From positions 1 to 64,000 of the forward strand of contig NZ_JAEHOQ010000015.1 in assembly GCF_016239305.1 (NCBI RefSeq): 64,000 nucleotides of DNA, given 5' to 3'. The notes below the pieces were generated by a model. The model was not told the origin of the DNA, did not search any database, and saw only the letters and a program-made list of their open reading frames with translations. The position numbers and the translations under genes were made by a program. This document shows positions 16,546 through 25,270 of the stretch, one piece after another. Positions within the stretch are counted from its first letter, which is position 1, and the number at the start of each line of letters is the position of its first letter. This stretch comes from Proteus vulgaris (lineage in GTDB: Bacteria > Pseudomonadota > Gammaproteobacteria > Enterobacterales > Enterobacteriaceae).

Positions 16546-18384
16546 ATGAATACAGCCTTTCAAAAACCACGCTGGTTATGTGATTTACTTCGCTTTATTC
16601 CATTGAAAAGTCAATTTGTGTTATTTGGTAATGTGCGCGACTTACAAGCTAGTGAAATTGCGCCCAATATAATAACACCACTGCCTTTTAACCAGTCACT
16701 TTATAACAGTTTGTATGAAGTCGGTTACGTTCATATCATCACTTACACGCCTTTAACGGGTTTTCAATGGATCACTAATCCTACGCAATCTTTGCAAGAT
16801 GGCGCTATGTTAATGCAACAACTTGGATTAATCGTTACGGGCGATCGCGCATCTGGCAATATTGATAGCTTAAATAGCGTATTAGAAAAATGGCAAACAA
16901 TAACCGGCCAGCCGATTGCGCTATGTATCGATTTCGCCTCTTGCTTACTTTCTCATCGTGATAATCTGATGCCTGCCGAACATAGCTTATTTACACGAGC
17001 ATTAGTGACTTCTCATCAAGCTAAAGTAAGACCTGCTGGTGAACATAATCAACCTTTTTTTAATAGCGTTTTTTGGATCGTGGAAAAAGAGACTGATTTA
17101 CCAGACTGGTTTACTGTTAATAATCCTCGAATTCGAGCCATTCCTGTTGCAAAACCCGATAGTCAGATCCGCAGAGCGTTGGCGCCTAATTTATTAGTGT
17201 CATTAGCAGGTTTTTCATCGCTTATAGAGAGTGAAAAAGAGTCACTTCTTAATGATTTTATCGATGAAACAGAAGGGCTATTACTGCTGGATTTAGTGGC
17301 GATAGTACAGTTAGCGCGTATCGAAGAAGTGGAAATAACGCGAATTAGTGATGCGGTAAGACGTTATAAAGTCGGTATTACGGAAGATCCTTGGCAAAAA
17401 ATTAATAAACAAAAAATTCGCAATGCACCACAAATCATACAACGCCGTGTTAAAGGACAACAACATGCGGTCACGCATTTATTAGATATTATTAAGCGTG
17501 CAATGACGGGCGTAGGCAGCAATAAAGGCGGAAGACCCCGGGGCGTGTTGTTTTTAGCCGGGCCAACGGGGGTAGGTAAAACTGAGTTAGCGAAGACGGT
17601 GACACAACTGCTGTTTGGTGATGAAAGTGCTTATATTCGCTTTGATATGTCTGAATTTAGTGCCGAACATGCAGATCAACGTTTAATTGGTGCGCCTCCG
17701 GGTTATGTAGGTTATGACTCTGGTGGTGAATTGACCAATGCTATTCGTGAAAAGCCTTTTAGTGTTGTGTTATTTGATGAAATAGAAAAAGCACATCCTC
17801 ATTTAATGGATAAATTCCTACAAATTATTGATGATGGGGTATTAACCTCTGGGCGTGGTGATCGCGTCTATTTTTCTGAGGCTCTAATTATATTTACCTC
17901 AAACCTTGGAATTTATCGCGTTGATAATAATGGCGAAAGAGTGGCAAATGTTCTGCCTCATGAACCTTTTGAAAATGTCAGCCGTAAAGTAAAAAGTGAA
18001 ATAGAGCGTCATTTTAAATTGGTTTTAAATCGACCTGAATTATTAAATCGTATTGGCGAAAATATTATTGTCTTTGATTTTATTCGAGAAAATGTTGCAG
18101 AGCAGATATTTGAACAAATGGTCGCAAATATCTTATCTAGCCTTGATAAACAATCTCTCACATTGTCGATATCAGAAACGGCTAAATCGACGTTAAAATC
18201 CTACTGTTTATCTGATTTGTCAAATGGTGGTCGTGGTATTCGCAACCAATTAGAGATTTATTTAATTAACCCGCTCTCAAGAGCTATTTTTGACAGTGAT
18301 TTATCAGTTGGAAAAGCCTATCAAATTGCTGATATTCAAATAGGTGAAATGACCAATATTATTTTAGTGCCACAGGTAAATTAA
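16546..18384 (+). CDS. ClpB-D2-like AAA+ ATPase with a degenerate N-terminal ATPase-like domain
   Basis: First gene of a four-gene operon; 612 residues, soluble. Residues 1-270 resemble the N-terminal part of Ycf46-type AAA proteins (FVLFGNVRDL at about 25; a Walker-B-like ALCIDFAS near 125) but have no P-loop. Residues 300-600 form a Clp/Hsp100 D2-type module: Walker A AGPTGVGKT (338-346), pore loop GAPPGYVGYDSGG, Walker B LFDEIEKAHP (Asp411-Glu412), sensor-1 FTSN, arginine-finger region NRPELLNRIGE, and a ClpB small C-terminal domain with the sensor-2 GGRGIRNQLE. No ClpP-docking IGF/IGL loop is visible, so remodelling or threading without ClpP is likely. Its stop overlaps the next start (TAATG). 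The specific function is unknown. Confidence 0.88.
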   Translation: MNTAFQKPRWLCDLLRFIPLKSQFVLFGNVRDLQASEIAPNIITPLPFNQSLYNSLYEVGYVHIITYTPLTGFQWITNPTQSLQDGAMLMQQLGLIVTGDRASGNIDSLNSVLEKWQTITGQPIALCIDFASCLLSHRDNLMPAEHSLFTRALVTSHQAKVRPAGEHNQPFFNSVFWIVEKETDLPDWFTVNNPRIRAIPVAKPDSQIRRALAPNLLVSLAGFSSLIESEKESLLNDFIDETEGLLLLDLVAIVQLARIEEVEITRISDAVRRYKVGITEDPWQKINKQKIRNAPQIIQRRVKGQQHAVTHLLDIIKRAMTGVGSNKGGRPRGVLFLAGPTGVGKTELAKTVTQLLFGDESAYIRFDMSEFSAEHADQRLIGAPPGYVGYDSGGELTNAIREKPFSVVLFDEIEKAHPHLMDKFLQIIDDGVLTSGRGDRVYFSEALIIFTSNLGIYRVDNNGERVANVLPHEPFENVSRKVKSEIERHFKLVLNRPELLNRIGENIIVFDFIRENVAEQIFEQMVANILSSLDKQSLTLSISETAKSTLKSYCLSDLSNGGRGIRNQLEIYLINPLSRAIFDSDLSVGKAYQIADIQIGEMTNIILVPQVN

Positions 18385-19013
18385 TGCAGATCAGCTTATC
18401 TCGAATTCACTTTCCAGTGACAACATTGGGGCCAGGAAAACGAATTGGTATCTGGTTTCAAGGATGCTCTTTACGTTGTAAAGGCTGTTTATCGCCAGAT
18501 ACATGGGAAAGCAAAGCCGAAAGCACTTCAGTTGACGCGCTTATGCAGCAAATTCAACCTTGGTTTGCATTTGCGGATGGTATTACGATTTCTGGTGGTG
18601 AACCGTTTGAACAACCTGAGGCGCTTTATGCGTTATTATTTGCATTACGTCAGCAATTTGCTGGAGATATTTTTATTTACACTGGTTATCACTGGGATGA
18701 GATAGAACCTAAAGTGACTAAAATGTCAGGCTTAATTGATGCGTTAATGAGCGGCCGATATCAACTGGAAAACACGCAAAGTTTGATGTTACGAGGCAGT
18801 GACAATCAGCAACTTCATTGTTTAACAGCAATGGGGAGTGCGCGTTTCAGTATTTTTGATAGAAGTGTGACTGAAGAAGATAAAGTGCTTGATCTTTCAA
18901 TAGATAACCAAGGACGTGTTTACCTTACAGGTATTCCTCAAAAGGGCGATATGGCTCGTTTACGTGAAGTATTAGCGCAACAAGATATTCAATTAAAACA
19001 GATAAAAAGATAA
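18384..19013 (+). CDS. NrdG-like radical SAM protein (4Fe-4S single-cluster activase type)
   Basis: 209 residues. The radical SAM cluster motif CSLRCKGC (Cys28, Cys32, Cys35; CX3CX2C) is followed by LSPDTWE, much like the anaerobic ribonucleotide reductase activase NrdG. The SAM-binding ITISGGEPFEQ and the FIYTGYHWDE strand follow. The C-terminal part (about 150-209) extends beyond NrdG. NrdG-type enzymes install a glycyl radical on a partner, but no glycyl-radical enzyme is encoded nearby, so the target here is unknown. It starts within the upstream stop codon, implying translational coupling. Confidence 0.88.
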   Translation: MQISLSRIHFPVTTLGPGKRIGIWFQGCSLRCKGCLSPDTWESKAESTSVDALMQQIQPWFAFADGITISGGEPFEQPEALYALLFALRQQFAGDIFIYTGYHWDEIEPKVTKMSGLIDALMSGRYQLENTQSLMLRGSDNQQLHCLTAMGSARFSIFDRSVTEEDKVLDLSIDNQGRVYLTGIPQKGDMARLREVLAQQDIQLKQIKR

Positions 19014-19030
19014 GAGAGATGGAATAAAGG

Positions 19031-22000
19031 ATGACCATGATACGTTTTTGTCCTCACTGCCAAACTGAGCGCCAGTTAACTGAGATTTTCTGTGCAGGAC
19101 AAGTGAATGATAAACCTTGTGGATGGGATCTAACAATTGAACCTATTCATGAGTCAGGGTGGCGTCCATCTCCTCCAATATCTTCTTCCATTGAGACACC
19201 TGCGATACCTGTGCTTAATCATGATCAGCCGCGAAAATGTGTTAACGGGCATTTGATGAGTGAAGATGATTTTATCTGTTTTGAATGTGGTGCTGATCCA
19301 GCAGATGAGATTGAAAGTAACGACATTACTGAGAATGAAACGTTTAGATTGATTGGTGATTGGCGTCTTGAACAACGTATCAATTCTGTTAATAGCGAAA
19401 GAGAGCGCTATAACGTAAGCAATATCAAAACAGAGCAAGAAGGCGTATTAACACTCTATCTTAAAGGTGAAGAGCCTGATCCTGCTATTTATCAAGTCTT
19501 AAATTTGATCTCTACTGACCATATATCGGTGTTTTATGAAACGGGTCGATGGGAAAACCGTGCTTGGCATGTTACTGAGCGATTAAATGGTGGTTCACTC
19601 AGCCAATTTATTGAGCGAGGTGATTTTTGGCAATCGGATGAAATTAATATATTAGTTTCAGAATTAGGTACGGCGATCGCAGCGTTAACGGAACATGGTG
19701 TGCGTCATCGAGCTTTAAAACCATCAAACTTGATGATCCGCATTCGTGATCCTCTTGATATTGTGGTGATTGAATATGGCTCAGCATGTTTATCTGAATT
19801 CGATCTCGATATTGTCTCCCCGCTTGAAATTTCACGTTATAGTGCGCCAGAAATATTAGCGGGTGGTGTTTCGGCTGCATCAGATTGGTGGAGTCTAGGG
19901 ATCATTTTACTTGAGCAATTAACGCAAGGAGCCTGTTTTAAAGATATCCATGATAATGCGTTTTTAATTCAAGTAATGACCAATGGTGTTGAATTACCCG
20001 ATGATTTAGAACCTAATATTCAATTACTTTTACGGGGCTTGCTCTGTCGCGATCGCTTTCAACGTTGGCAATGGAATGAAGTCAATGCGTGGTTACAAGG
20101 TTTAGCGGTACAAGCACCTGATATTAATTATCACAATGGAAGCCAGCAATATTATCAATTTCAATTTGCAGATCATCAATTTAATCAACCTGATGCATTT
20201 GCGATGGTGGCGGCACAAGCACAATATTGGGATCAAGCAACGGAATTACTTACTCATGGTGAAATCACGACTTGGTTAAGCCAATTTGATAATAGTGGCA
20301 AACAAATTGCTCAATTGCAGTCATTAGTTGAAAAACAAGATATTGAGCCAAGTTTACGTTTTACATTCGCGTTGCGAATTTTAAATCCTAATATGCCATT
20401 GATTTATCGTGGTGAGATCATTACGCCTTCATGGCTTTTAGAACATCCTTTATTAGGTTATCAATTAATTTGTCAGCCTCTCGCCACGGAGCTTCAATCT
20501 ATTGATGAGACACATTGGCTTGTTCAGCTTTATTATCGTCAATGTACGGTTCGTGAAAGGGCACAACAACAACGTATCCCCCTAAATGAAGAAAGCTTAC
20601 AACTCTATTTATTAATTACCTCTTTAAGTCAATTAGCTGCTCGCTGGGAAATTATTCGTGCAGAATTTCCTGATGCTTATAATGAAAATCTACGAGCCTT
20701 AATCGATCGTAAAAATATGCATGAAAATGATTATATTTTGTTATTAAGTGCAGAGATTGGGCAATATATCACGGTAGATTCACTGGTGAATAATGCCGCT
20801 AAGTTAGCCAGAGATCTTGCTATCAAGACGTTTGATAAACAACAGGCAAAAGTATTATTAGCTACACCTCGGTATCAACTTATTGAACAGCTTAGTGAAA
20901 GAATAGGGGATTTTAAGCGTGTTAATAACGATATTATTGATAGATGGGCTGATGATTTTCTCTTAACTCGTAGATTGCCTCTTGAGCATATTATTGTGAT
21001 GCTCTGTATTCCTATTGAACAATGGCAAATACTTGAATCACAAAAATATATTTTAGAAGTGCTACATTTCTTTGCTAAAAAATTAGTTTCTACCAGTCAA
21101 CGCGGTAATTTAGTCAGAATGCGTTTAACGCCAAATGCAGGACGTGTTGATTTAACCGAATGCAGTTTTGATAATGAAAAGGCGACAAACTTACTTGAGC
21201 ATTTAATTAATCGTAAGAAAAGGCTATTTTCACTAGAGGGCGAAGTATTACGCCAACGTGAAAAATTAAATAATCGCTTGTGGCTATTACAACAGAATAC
21301 TCAATCTTACCAACGAGATACGGGTATTAACGGTATGTATTTAGGCTTTCCTTTTTTAGTGCTAAATACGCAACCCAATAAAATAAAACCACGTATTGCA
21401 CCGCTTTTTTTGTGGCCTGTTTCTATGAGTATTTTGGGGGGCACTCAAGGGGCTGTACAAATTGGGTTTGATACAGAGCGCGCATCGGTACGTTTAAATC
21501 CTGCTCTTGCAAATTTTGTTGGTATTCCTGCAGTTAGTGAATGGCAAAAAATACTTGATAGTTTGATGTCACAAACAGGTTTGAGTGTCAGTGAAATGAT
21601 GCTCACACTCTCATCTTTATTAAATACATCAGATCATACATTAAGTCCATTACCTTCATTAACTGAGGAAATACCAGAAAACAGTGCTTACATTCATTGT
21701 TCTGCGGTGTTATTTCACACCTCTTTTATTGGGCAAATGATAAGTGCTGATCTACAACAAATTGCTAATTTACCTATCAATGGCACAGCCCTTGCTACGA
21801 TGTTGAAAGTAAATACGTCAGCACAAGCTTTAGAAACTCAAGATCCACTGACAGATAACTATTTGTTGTCGTTGGCCGATCCTTCTCAAAATACCATTAT
21901 TCAAGCGGCAAGAAAGCAAACAGGATTATTGATAGAAGGGCCTCCGGGAACAGGGAAAAGCCAAACAATTGTTAATTTAATTGCTGATGCAATAGGGCGA

Positions 22001-25000
22001 CAAAAAACAGCACTTGTGCTCTGTCAAAAGCCTGCCGCTTTGGATGTAGTATATAAACGATTAGTTGCTAATGGCTTACAAGATAGAGTATTGATTATTC
22101 ATCAAAATCCTAAAGGGCGAGAGATTATTTCAGCGATCAGAGAACAACTGGCATTAGAGCATAAACGACACCTGATCGCAGATATTAAGCAAAACACGGC
22201 TTTTGATCGTGATAGAAGGCTTAACTTAATTCAATTTTATGAAACAACCTTAGATGCTTACTATAAAGCGTTATATCTAACAGATAAACAATATGATTAT
22301 TCGTATCGAGAAGTGTTATCTGGATTACTCGAATTAGAGTCACAACAAAAGTGGGTAACAAGTTCGGATGAATTAACCATACTGCTTTCTCAATATAATA
22401 AGACAACTTTTGTTCAGTTTATCGATAACTTAACGCTATATGGTGTAGATTGGTATGCAATTAACTATGAACATACGCCATTAAATAGTGTTGCTTTATT
22501 TTTGCCTGAAAGCACGTTATATCGCCAGTTTAATGAAAATATTACGCTATTTATTGAAGCAGAAAAACAGCGCGATACAGCATATAGCTCGTCTTATCAA
22601 CAAATTACAATCGATGAGTTAACCGTTCATGAAACAACCCTGAAACAGGGTAAACAGCGGCTAAAAAATCGCAATGAACAACAATGGGATAATTTATCGC
22701 ATTGGTTAGCGTTATTTCTAAATGAACAAGGCAAGCAAAATAAAGGGGAGCAGTTGATTGCTCAATTAGAGCAATTAGAAACACGTTTACAGCAAATTGA
22801 TAGTGAAGGTTGTGATCCTTTGATTTTCCGCTTACTTGCTCCGTTAGATAATGTAGCATTAGCAACATTATCAAGAGCTGTGGTTGATAAAATTAAGCCC
22901 TCATTTTTGCGTTTCTTAAATCCTTATTATTATAGTAGAAACAGTAAGTTAAAAAACTTTATTGCACAAAGTGGTAAAGAAGACAGAATTGAACATTATA
23001 TAACGCTACATAAAACTATCATCACTGAGCAACAATGGCGTTTGTTATATCAAGAGTTGCAACCTATTTATCAACAATTAGGGATAGAACAGCAACTTGA
23101 TCGACAAAATGCACAATGGCAAAACACAATAAATACGGTGATCACTGAGCTTAAAGCCTGTTGCGATGATATTGCGATATTAGCGTTATATCCTCAGCCT
23201 GAACATTTTGTTGAGTCGATTCAATCAGCAAAAAAACAGGGCTTTGAACACCAATGTTTAGAAATTGAAAATGCCATAGTTCGCGCTAAAGTACAGCAAA
23301 CTAGCCTCGACAAATTAGCGGGTTTACAAGAAACCCTTACCGATCACTGTTATCAACAATTTTATGATGCGATCAAAAAAGGCGAATTGCTGACAACCAC
23401 ATTACAGCAATTAGTATTAAGTTTGCCTTTTTTAAGCCAATTTCAGTTATTTCGAGAAAGAACAACACATTTTTCGCCCAATGATTGGCAAGTTTTAGCA
23501 TTATCACGCCAATTGATTGATGAAAATTCGTCTTCTAACCCTATCGAGCTTTTAAAAGCAACATTGAGTTATCTGTTTTATGTCGCAATCAAAACGGATA
23601 TTGAAATAAAAAATCCAGTATTAAAGACGCATGCTGAACAATTGCAGGAATATATTGAGCAACTGACAGATAACTATCAGCAATTACAGCAAATTAATCG
23701 TGTATTATTAACTGAAAATATTGAATTATCAAAAATTGAAAGTGAGCGTCATTGGGAAAGAATAACACGCTTAGCTGGGCCTAGAGCATTACGGCTACGC
23801 GAATTTATTGATGAAGCGACGCAAATGGGATTGTTAAGATTACGCCCTATTTGGTTGATGACGCCGGATGTGGCAAGTCAAATATTACCCCTAAAAGCAG
23901 GGCTTTTTGATAGTGTTATTTACGATGAAGCCTCACAAATGCCGATTGAATTTGCATTACCAACCTTATATCGCGGTAAACAAGCTATCGTAAGTGGTGA
24001 TGAAAAACAGATGCCACCTTCATCTTTCTTCAGCAGTAAATTTAATGAAAATGAAGACGACGAAGATAACGAGGAAGATGATCAACAAGAGAAAAGCAGT
24101 GAACAATGGGACTCAAGCCAAATTTGCCATTGCCCTGATTTGCTTCATCTCGCTCGAACTGTATTGCCTATTCATACTTTAGATATTCATTATCGCTCAG
24201 CATTTCGAGAGTTAATTAATTTCTCAAATTATGCCTTTTATGAGAATCGGCTAAATATTCCAGCTCAACACTCAGCAAAAACCATTAGTACAGTAAAACC
24301 TCTGCATTTTATGGCGATCAATGGTACTTATGTCAATCAAACCAATGAAAAAGAAGCCTTAGCGATCGTCGAATATTTAGCAACATTATGGCAGGCACCT
24401 TTTGATAAACGTCCTTCTGTGGGAGTGGTGACGTTTAACCAAAAACAAGCTCAATTAATTAACCAGCATATTCGTGAACGCAATGATTATGATGTGGATT
24501 TTTTAAAGGCTTACACCGAAGAAAGTACACGTTTGGATAACGATGAAGATATGTCATTTTTTGTGAAAAACGTTGAGAATGTGCAGGGTGATGAGCGAGA
24601 TGTTATTTTATTTTCGACAACTTTTGGCCGTAATGCACAAGGCACTTTTAGGCGTAATTTTGGTGTATTAGGGCAAACTGGGGGAGAGCGTCGTTTAAAT
24701 GTCGCTATTACCAGAGCGAAAAGGCAAGTCGTGATCATGTCATCAATGCCGATTGATGAAATATCTGATCTATTAAGCACCAATAAACACCCTGAAATTC
24801 CACGTGATTACTTACAAGGTTATTTAACTTACGCGAGTCATTGCCATCAGATTAATCAGCAAGAGGAAAATAAACGCTTATTAATGCGCTTATGTCGTAC
24901 TCAAGCTAATGTGGTAACTCAAGATCAGCTGAACGATCAATTTGTTATTGATGTAACACGCTTTATTCAATCTCAGGGATATCATATTGCACCATCACAA

Positions 25001-25270
25001 CAAGTGGGTATTTTCTCTTTTGACTGTTTAATTGAAGATAAACAGCAAGGCAAATTCCTAATAGGAATTGAGTGTGAGATGCCTCAGCATGAGTGGTTAT
25101 CTCAAGCTTGTGCGCGTGAGTTATGGCGAAAAGATATTTTGCGTAAAGTAGTACCTTATCATTATCGCGTTTCGTTGACACAGTGGTTTTACCATCGCCA
25201 AGAAGCACAACAACAACTTCTTGAAGCCTTACAACATGCCTCTTTACTGAATGAAAAAGTGAGTGAATGA
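19031..25270 (+). CDS. Giant zinc-ribbon / pseudokinase / DUF4011-like / SF1 helicase / PD-(D/E)XK-like protein
   Basis: 2079 residues in this order. Two zinc ribbons: Cys7, 10, 21, 30 and Cys70, 83, 86. A protein-kinase-like domain (about 105-355) with HRALKPSN (226-233), EYGSA (248-252) and SAPEIL, in which the HRD and DFG aspartates are Ala228 and Glu248 and the usual LKLY lysine is Thr141, so it is probably inactive. A DUF4011-like segment (about 770-830; APLFLWPV, RLNPAL). An SF1 Upf1/Dna2-like helicase (COG1112 type): GPPGTGKS (970-977), DEASQ (1632-1636), GDEKQMPP (1656-1663), HYRS, VENVQGDERD and LNVAITRAKR (Arg1895). About 650 mostly helical residues separate motifs I and II. A C-terminal MTES_1575-like nuclease fold (about 1965-2060) shows FDCLI (Asp1998) and IECE (Glu2014, Glu2016). 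An ATG at 19037, five bases after AAGGA, may be the true start. Confidence 0.87.
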   Translation: MTMIRFCPHCQTERQLTEIFCAGQVNDKPCGWDLTIEPIHESGWRPSPPISSSIETPAIPVLNHDQPRKCVNGHLMSEDDFICFECGADPADEIESNDITENETFRLIGDWRLEQRINSVNSERERYNVSNIKTEQEGVLTLYLKGEEPDPAIYQVLNLISTDHISVFYETGRWENRAWHVTERLNGGSLSQFIERGDFWQSDEINILVSELGTAIAALTEHGVRHRALKPSNLMIRIRDPLDIVVIEYGSACLSEFDLDIVSPLEISRYSAPEILAGGVSAASDWWSLGIILLEQLTQGACFKDIHDNAFLIQVMTNGVELPDDLEPNIQLLLRGLLCRDRFQRWQWNEVNAWLQGLAVQAPDINYHNGSQQYYQFQFADHQFNQPDAFAMVAAQAQYWDQATELLTHGEITTWLSQFDNSGKQIAQLQSLVEKQDIEPSLRFTFALRILNPNMPLIYRGEIITPSWLLEHPLLGYQLICQPLATELQSIDETHWLVQLYYRQCTVRERAQQQRIPLNEESLQLYLLITSLSQLAARWEIIRAEFPDAYNENLRALIDRKNMHENDYILLLSAEIGQYITVDSLVNNAAKLARDLAIKTFDKQQAKVLLATPRYQLIEQLSERIGDFKRVNNDIIDRWADDFLLTRRLPLEHIIVMLCIPIEQWQILESQKYILEVLHFFAKKLVSTSQRGNLVRMRLTPNAGRVDLTECSFDNEKATNLLEHLINRKKRLFSLEGEVLRQREKLNNRLWLLQQNTQSYQRDTGINGMYLGFPFLVLNTQPNKIKPRIAPLFLWPVSMSILGGTQGAVQIGFDTERASVRLNPALANFVGIPAVSEWQKILDSLMSQTGLSVSEMMLTLSSLLNTSDHTLSPLPSLTEEIPENSAYIHCSAVLFHTSFIGQMISADLQQIANLPINGTALATMLKVNTSAQALETQDPLTDNYLLSLADPSQNTIIQAARKQTGLLIEGPPGTGKSQTIVNLIADAIGRQKTALVLCQKPAALDVVYKRLVANGLQDRVLIIHQNPKGREIISAIREQLALEHKRHLIADIKQNTAFDRDRRLNLIQFYETTLDAYYKALYLTDKQYDYSYREVLSGLLELESQQKWVTSSDELTILLSQYNKTTFVQFIDNLTLYGVDWYAINYEHTPLNSVALFLPESTLYRQFNENITLFIEAEKQRDTAYSSSYQQITIDELTVHETTLKQGKQRLKNRNEQQWDNLSHWLALFLNEQGKQNKGEQLIAQLEQLETRLQQIDSEGCDPLIFRLLAPLDNVALATLSRAVVDKIKPSFLRFLNPYYYSRNSKLKNFIAQSGKEDRIEHYITLHKTIITEQQWRLLYQELQPIYQQLGIEQQLDRQNAQWQNTINTVITELKACCDDIAILALYPQPEHFVESIQSAKKQGFEHQCLEIENAIVRAKVQQTSLDKLAGLQETLTDHCYQQFYDAIKKGELLTTTLQQLVLSLPFLSQFQLFRERTTHFSPNDWQVLALSRQLIDENSSSNPIELLKATLSYLFYVAIKTDIEIKNPVLKTHAEQLQEYIEQLTDNYQQLQQINRVLLTENIELSKIESERHWERITRLAGPRALRLREFIDEATQMGLLRLRPIWLMTPDVASQILPLKAGLFDSVIYDEASQMPIEFALPTLYRGKQAIVSGDEKQMPPSSFFSSKFNENEDDEDNEEDDQQEKSSEQWDSSQICHCPDLLHLARTVLPIHTLDIHYRSAFRELINFSNYAFYENRLNIPAQHSAKTISTVKPLHFMAINGTYVNQTNEKEALAIVEYLATLWQAPFDKRPSVGVVTFNQKQAQLINQHIRERNDYDVDFLKAYTEESTRLDNDEDMSFFVKNVENVQGDERDVILFSTTFGRNAQGTFRRNFGVLGQTGGERRLNVAITRAKRQVVIMSSMPIDEISDLLSTNKHPEIPRDYLQGYLTYASHCHQINQQEENKRLLMRLCRTQANVVTQDQLNDQFVIDVTRFIQSQGYHIAPSQQVGIFSFDCLIEDKQQGKFLIGIECEMPQHEWLSQACARELWRKDILRKVVPYHYRVSLTQWFYHRQEAQQQLLEALQHASLLNEKVSE

